Positions 58,527 to 64,000 of a stretch of DNA of 64,000 nucleotides are shown here, in pieces; position 1 is the stretch's first letter; each line of letters opens with the position of its first letter. Made by a program: the position numbers and the translations under genes. The DNA is from Bryopsis sp. KO-2023 (lineage: Eukaryota; Chlorophyta; Ulvophyceae; Bryopsidales; Bryopsidaceae), in contig BSYQ01000006.1 of the NCBI GenBank assembly GCA_030272585.1, forward strand, positions 315,001 to 379,000, given 5' to 3'. The notes below the pieces were generated by a model. The model was not told the origin of the DNA. It ran no database searches and worked only from the letters and a program-made list of their open reading frames with translations.

Positions 58527-60013
58527 GAATCAGGTGTGGACAAATCGAGAAGTGTTTGCCTGAAACGGAGGAGGACTGCAAAAAACGCCCTGTGCAAAGT
58601 TGCGGGACAATTAAAATCAGGACGCACTCTGTCATGAAAACGCTGCTCACATCCCTTCTGGAGAAGGAGCCAAAATATGCGCAATGGGGGAATCACGAGA
58701 AGGAGTCCGGCGTGGAACCCTGTCTGTGTCTTCTTGTGGTGGATTGCTCTCCACCAAGTGTTACGGGTCCAAGCTCCAGTCATCAAGGAGTGAAGTAAGC
58801 CGCCACCTCTTTTCTTTCTCTTCACCCACCTATGAGTCTGAACCTGATACTTTCCAACGAGTACTTCAGCTGTGCAATCATCCTTCTGGATGTCGGTGCT
58901 GTGCAACATTCCCAAGCAAACTGGGGACTGGCCCAGTCCATTCTGTGGGAATACTATTTGCTCTGAGGGACGCTGGGGCTCGGATCTGGATGCGAAACGT
59001 GGATATGAGCCTATCAATGAAGCGGTCATGACGGAGGTTGAGCCGGCCGAGATGTTTTCACGTGACAAACCGAACGTCGAGCACACAATTGGCGACAGTG
59101 CGGATACGATAGTGATTCCCAAAGCAGGCGATAGGAAGAAGATAGATCCCTGTCGGGCAAAACGAGGCAGAACAAAGAACCCGGGGCGTTTTGGAAGGAA
59201 AATTCTCGTTGGTGCTGGTGCACTTCTTTCAGTTGCTTGTGTGGTAGCTTTTCTTCGCCGATAAACGGGCAGCTGGAACTTTGAAGCCAATGTGATATTA
59301 TGAAGTTTTCTAGTTTGGCGAAGTGCATCGACTCTTCCCCTCATCCTTGTCGAGTTGCGCATGTCACTACAATTAATATTTTACCAGCTGTATTGTCAGA
59401 GCCTGAAACCAGTGGGTGATACACTGTCAATGCTGAGAAGTCGGTGTAAGAACTGGAGAAGTGCTGCTGGGCTCTTCTTTTAGGAAAAGCCCTGGTTGAG
59501 TCAAATACAGCATCAAGAAACCACACTTTACACCCTACTGATGTAAAGTTGCACTCAAGGAAACCAACATGCCTACTTCTATGGACCACCTCGTTTTTCA
59601 AAACAAATGTTTATTTTATTATATAATAAAAGAAGAAATGAAATCGGAGTGTAAAGCCTAACAGGCAATTAGTATATCATGTCCCCAAAATATCCCCAAG
59701 GTCCAAACTTGTCATCATCGGTCCCTGGCTTAGGAATGCAGTGGAGTGGGATCAAAGCCTCCCCTCAGTGTCTCGAATCGATGATAATAACATTGCTGGT
59801 GAACATTGAGGTCCAGCATCTCTTCAAGACAAGTTGTCAAAGATCTTTCCAACCACCTCATAGCACGCGTTCAGTTTTTGGTAAAAAAAAGGTGGTAAAT
59901 TTGTCCTTTTTCACTAGTGACGGAAGCAATGCTTCCGATTTTCTCAATATTACACACAAAAATGAAGTCTTGTCGACACACTGGAATCATAATTTCTCCG
60001 ACATGAACAAAAG
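58527..60013. other. Unresolved stretch with long open frames on both strands
   Basis: The minus strand is open without a stop from 59362 to 58505 (285 codons) but shows no recognisable domain. On the plus strand a frame ending at 59264 closes with a hydrophobic tail (ILVGAGALLSVACVVAFLRR), as in tail-anchored membrane proteins. An upstream candidate exon starts at 58634 (MKTLLTSLLEKEPKYAQWG) and ends at a consensus donor (GTAAGC, about 58795), but the two cannot be joined in frame with the acceptors I see. I do not call a gene. Confidence 0.3.
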
Positions 60014-60097
60014 GTGGTCAAAATTCACTCCGTCCAGAACCACATCTTCCTTAGGGAACTCGTCCATGAGCAGGACTCGGTACAAAAATGATCCGTC
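60014..60097 (-). repeat. Inverted partial copy of the small-peptide gene 3' region
   Basis: The reverse complement matches about 57686-57766, just downstream of the stop codon of the Cys-rich peptide gene (shared core TCCGTCCAGAACCACATCTT). Beyond 60100 weaker similarity to the last exon may persist (counterpart of the GAGGTGGTTTGTTGCAGC region), without an intact frame. Either a decayed inverted gene copy or a dispersed repeat unit. Confidence 0.5.
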
Positions 60098-60399
60098 CGC
60101 ACAATGGTGCTATGAAGGCAGCGGAGGTACCTTGCTAATAACCCACGAGGCCGCCCCGCAGAACACTTTCTTTGCTGACGAGATTCTGGCAAATGCCGCA
60201 GTGTCAGTTTTAGTTGTCTGTTTGCGCCACCTCATCGCTCGCTGTTGGTGGAGAAGCGATCTTAGTAAGGTCATGAGATGAAGGTGAATTCGTTGCAAAT
60301 CCAGTCAACGCGGAGAAAGAACAATCTACCCTTGCAGAAAGCGAAAGGGGGCAATGTCCACACGACAAGGTCGCCGGTTGGGCTGATCGATGTCAACGA

Positions 60400-60720
60400 C
60401 TCCCATCAGTGACCCCGAGCACTGTGCAATTTGTGGAAATCAAGAACAATGCTAGACCTGCGGTTCTCTCCATTGTCAATTCGAAGATCGAGTTGCTGAA
60501 TGTGAAAGCAAGGAACAATGTTGACCTTTCGGGAGGTGCCATCGCTGCCCAGCAGCAGTTGAAAAACCACGATCGTGAATTCTGATTTCAGCGGCAAGGA
60601 TGCTTAAAACAGGGGTGATGCTGTATACTTCCACGACTTACTTTTTGACGTCCGTCAAAATCATCAGCACCACTTTTGAAGGGAGGGGGTGCAATGTCTG
60701 ACCAGGTAATTCCTTCTGAA
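60400..60720 (+). pseudogene. Decayed third copy of the Pmp-repeat gene, exon 3 region
   Basis: The plus strand reads NSKIELLNVKARNNVDLSGG then AIAAQQQLK, matching exon 3 of paralogue A (SEFRLFNVKAINNTGSWGG, IIAALNN). Further on it reads GGAMSDQVI against A's GGALYAEVI, followed by GTAATTCC like the exon 3 donor of the intact genes. Several stops and frame changes lie between these pieces. No other exon of the family was found nearby. It lies about 4.6 kb downstream of paralogue B in the same orientation, so it looks like the remnant of a longer tandem array. Confidence 0.7.
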
Positions 60721-62202
60721 TAGTGATGCATTTAATTATTAATGTCAAACAACCATTTTTATCAGTGATGTAGAAAATTTTGTGAGCTTTTTATTTTGCA
60801 CCCACATGGATTTTCCTACTTGCAGATCCAGTCATCTGTTTTGTTGGAAATTTTCCTTCGTTAAAATTTTTTCTGGCATTGATTGAAATACTCAGAGATG
60901 AGTTGTCTTGCAGTTCATACCGCTTGACAATTCTGAAAAAAGAAAAGAAAAAACAGACAAGCATCACGAGGCATTTTCCTTACATGGTTGAACAAGCACT
61001 GAAGTTTTGTAAAGTAAAAAAAAAAATGATATCCAACATATTTAAACCGCATTGCGGATTTTTATTTTTCCTTATTCAGTTTATTTTTCCCCACTTTGCA
61101 GTCGTTCTTGCTGCTTGGCAGCAGATTCGTAAACGATTACTGGCGAAAGTTTCATGGTCACTTGCAGATTTGTATCAACTGAAATCTTTCGGGAAGGAAT
61201 TTGGGTACATCTTGTGGGAATTCGACACCATATGTTTGGATTTTTTTTTCCCTACCCCGATTCATCCCCTGTTACCAAATCATTTGGGAAGGCATTCTGG
61301 GTTGTTATGTCCTGCTGTCTATGGAACCGCATCATAGGAAATGCTTTGTGAATCTTTCAGAGAAACTGAAATTTTGATGGATCGTTTGCAATCAATCTTT
61401 GGTTGAAGGTTGAAAGAAAGTTGTGGGCTTTGTTGTCTCAAGGCTGCCTTTTATTCAAGATCCGAATGTCTACTGAGAAAGTCTGAGGGGACGGTTTTTT
61501 TAATGTGTTCCTTCCCACAGCCAGTTGTTCACCCCTTTTTCCTGTTGGTTTTCAAGGGGTTTGAGGGCAATGCTATCAATTTCGGCCCTCCAACGTTGAA
61601 TAGCTTTGAACAGCTAAAGGTTTTGGGCATTGTTGGATTTGCTTTTCCTTCATGGAGCCCTTTTCTTTTCTTGTCGTCGCAGCTGCGCACTTTGTTGGGT
61701 TGACGGCCAAAGATTGGCTGACCTGGCCAATCTCAATCACATGACCTCCACCAGTTTTTTCCCATTTTTTTTTTGTCTATCAAGAGTTGCAATCACGGTT
61801 CCAACAGTTCCCTTTACTTATTCTTTCCCCATTTTTTCTTTTTCCCCTGTCAACAGTTGCAATCACGGTTTCAACAGTTCCATTTATTTTTTTTTCCCCA
61901 TTTTTTTCCCCTATCAACAGTTGCAATCACGGTTTCAACAGTTCCCTTTTTGGCTATCAGGAGTTGATATTCCGATTCCGACGGAATGCTGTTGAAAATT
62001 ATAACCAAAGGTTTGATCGAGCTTGCGTCGCGTATGCCCGTTTCAACTTTTCTGGTGGGAACCGGACATCCCTCCAAAATCCCCTCAGGAGGGTGTGGGT
62101 TTTTTTTCGACCCATGGGGCTGGCCAGGAACAAGATTAGTGCTTCGTTTGTGTCCTCAGATAACCCTCAACAACACTTTACAAAATCCAAGCTGTTGACT
62201 AT
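60721..62202. other. Intergenic stretch, nothing recognised except a minisatellite
   Basis: T-rich sequence without a supportable gene. The plus-strand frame 61787-62608 is open through the minisatellite and beyond, but its start is only the repeat read in frame and the rest overlaps minus-strand exon candidates. Confidence 0.45.
61786..61950. repeat. Minisatellite, about 2.5 units of 64-70 bases
   Basis: The motif GTTGCAATCACGGTT, then CAACAGTTCC and a T/C-rich filler, starts at 61786, 61856 and 61920. Unit lengths are 70 and 64 bases, the difference lying in the T/C filler. Confidence 0.85.
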
Positions 62203-64000
62203 TCACAATGTGGGAAACTCCAAACTCAATTCTCTCTTTGCAAAGATGCTCCAGAAAAAAGGTAGCCACTGCGTTGTCGTAAGCGTACTCCCATCACTGG
62301 GTTTGTCATTCTTCAAGCATTTATTCCATATACCTGGCTTGTTGCCAATACAAGTGAGCGAAAGAGTTTTCGACAAAGCACTTTTGACTCCTCTGTCAAT
62401 AGTTCCAATTGAGCGTCCACCTCCACGCCTTCGGACGCCATTTTTTCCAGGGAACTTCTGTCATAAGTTCCACAATGTCGTGTCATTCTACGGTGAGCCT
62501 CCACATCTCTGGCTGTCCCCACGAAAGAGGGGCTCAACAAGATTGACAAGCACAGATGACTTACTCAGTCAGTTTGAACTATTAAACACATTTGTGAGCA
62601 GGAATTGAGAAGACCAACACTTGCTCAACCAGGAGTACAAGTTTGTGGTACCACCATATCTGGTCTTGTGCTAATCTAACTCCCTGTTTCTCAATTCGTC
62701 TTTTCTAAACGAAGGCTGTGTGGTTCCTGTTCTTTGTTGATGTTGTATATCGTTTTTCGTTATTCGTAACAAGACCATCTCTCCGATCACGTCAGCACCA
62801 CCTTTCTTCAATGTCAAATGGTTTTTTGTCTAATGCATGTATGTCAGTGGGGCGAGTTTCTGGTGTTCTCACCACAAAGTCTCGGAAGAGCTGAGCAGCC
62901 TGGAAAAACTTCAAACAGCACAATATCCTTTCAAAAAAGCAGGGATGTAGATTCCATTCACTTGCTGGTATAATCCAACGTTTTTCAGTGAAATGAAAGG
63001 ACAACAATTGATTGGAAACTCTGAAAAGAAATAAAGTTTGTGTGTGAAGTGCACACGACGTCTTGGTTTCGATCCATCATCCAACTTTTTTCATTAATGG
63101 GAAGATCTGCACATCTTCTTTCAAAAAGTTCATTCTGCCTAGATTTATGTTTGATAATTTGGCCAAAAATTGTGCCAAATCAAAATCGATGTTGTTAAAA
63201 AGTTTGTTTTCCAAAGATGCAAGGCTAGTGGTACTGGTGAATGTGTAGGCTTCTTTTTTGAGTTGGGTTATGAAACAACGATACATTCTGAAGGATATGT
63301 CTGACCTGCAAGAGGTGTGATGGATGAGTTTTCTCATCCACACGTGTTGAGTTATTTATCAACAGTTATGGGGGAAATACATGTGAGATTGCCGTTTTCC
63401 TTTCACTTCTTCAAGTGAATTATATGGTAAATAAACGAACTCCACGAATGGAGAAAATATCTGGTCTGATATGAAATAGATAAATTAAAGTTGAAACACA
63501 AAATGAAAACTTCAGTAGGATGGTTTAAAATTGAGACAAAAAAATATATCTTGAAAAGACAAAAACAGTACCATTCTTGCCTTCAGTCCACTGTTCGAAG
63601 GGATCTGAACGTTTTTTTTGTCTGTCCGCAGACATTCCAGCTGGTTTCCATTGTTAATTATTTCAATTGTTTGTATTGTAATTTTATTTTTTGTTTTGTT
63701 TTGTGGGGGGCACATTGTCCTCCAACACTTACAAAGTTGGATTAATTTGCGAGCTACATCAGGGTTCTTCTTGCTGTTTTAGATCAAATTAAGAGTTGAT
63801 TCAACCATTTTTTCGGGTCAGGGGGTTCAGGCCAAAAACAAGGTTGGGTGGTTTTGAACAAGACCTCCAGGTCGAGAGTTGATTATTCCACAGGGCGTAC
63901 GTAATCACATCCTCAATATCAAGGCTGAGCTCGTCGTGAGAGGAGCTGCTTTCTCGATTGAGCTGAGCAGCGACCTTTTGGAGGTCATTAATGATAATAT
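62203..64000 (-). CDS. Partial multi-exon gene running off the right edge (tentative)
   Basis: Several minus-strand segments look coding and lie next to good splice sites. (1) 64000 to about 63888, beginning mid-gene (NDLQKVAAQLNRESSSSHDE), with a possible donor GTACGC. (2) 63305 to about 63089 after acceptor CTCTTGCAG (ITQLKKEAYTFTSTTSLASL); segments 1 and 2 agree in phase. (3) About 62901-62813 after acceptor TTTTTCCAG (AAQLFRDFVVRTPETRPTDI). (4) About 62512-62334 (LTEESKVLCRKLFRSLVLA), with donor GTATAT. (5) 62268-62203 with a stop (WLPFFWSIFAKRELSLEFPT). Segments 4 and 5 agree in phase, but 2-3-4 could not be joined with certainty. No family is recognised. Confidence 0.35.

Noticed and set aside
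58505-59362. 285-codon minus-strand frame as the reverse transcriptase of the R2-like LINE
   Set aside because: No polymerase motif could be found in it, so I cannot assign it to the element.
61787-62608. 273-codon plus-strand frame
   Set aside because: It starts inside a minisatellite read in frame, and its second half lies opposite better exon candidates.
1-64000. CRISPR arrays, tRNA or rRNA genes, bacterial operons
   Set aside because: No spaced short repeats, no cloverleaf or rRNA-like sequence noticed, and the gene structure is eukaryotic throughout.

Overview
The window is nuclear DNA of a eukaryotic alga of the green lineage. Genes carry many short GT-AG introns. The strongest clue to lineage is a four-exon nuclear psaL (24692-26487) with a transit-peptide-like N terminus; in red-lineage plastids psaL stays in the plastid genome. 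A prasinophyte, an early-branching streptophyte alga or a secondarily green alga would all fit; I cannot name the species.

Layout: 1-3054 is the right part of a Ngaro-like tyrosine-recombinase retrotransposon with a candidate solo LTR nested in it. 3738-4902 (minus) is a secreted Ala/Cys-rich protein gene, followed by a 5'-truncated LINE with an exact target-site duplication. 8323-17980 (minus) is a 17-exon GEMIN5-like gene, read through frame-consistent splice sites to 1640 residues. It is head-to-head with a five-exon multipass membrane protein gene (18320-20331). A seven-exon ankyrin-repeat gene (21297-23882) and psaL follow. 27557-31717 (minus) is a nine-exon animal-type haem peroxidase with a signal peptide and a PAN/Apple-like region. 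32796-33812 encodes a probable GPI-anchored protein. 37447-38609 (plus) is a near-identical inverted copy of the 3738-4902 gene, with a decayed third copy at about 34.3-34.6 kb. 40827-47290 and 49032-55786 are tandem 12-exon paralogues (1554 and 1560 residues) that join chlamydial-Pmp-type repeats to a Cys-rich region and a multipass C-terminal domain. 57172-57659 is a small Cys-rich secreted peptide gene. The right end holds an R2-like LINE fragment, a decayed third Pmp-type copy and a partial minus-strand gene running off the window.

How the genes may work together: psaL and the GEMIN5-like gene are housekeeping. From about 27.5 to 57.7 kb nearly every recognisable host gene encodes a secreted, membrane-anchored or cell-surface protein, and several are locally duplicated. 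This looks like a surface or extracellular-matrix/defence neighbourhood, but the functional link is inference only. All splice models were built by eye from splice consensus and reading-frame continuity, without transcripts.
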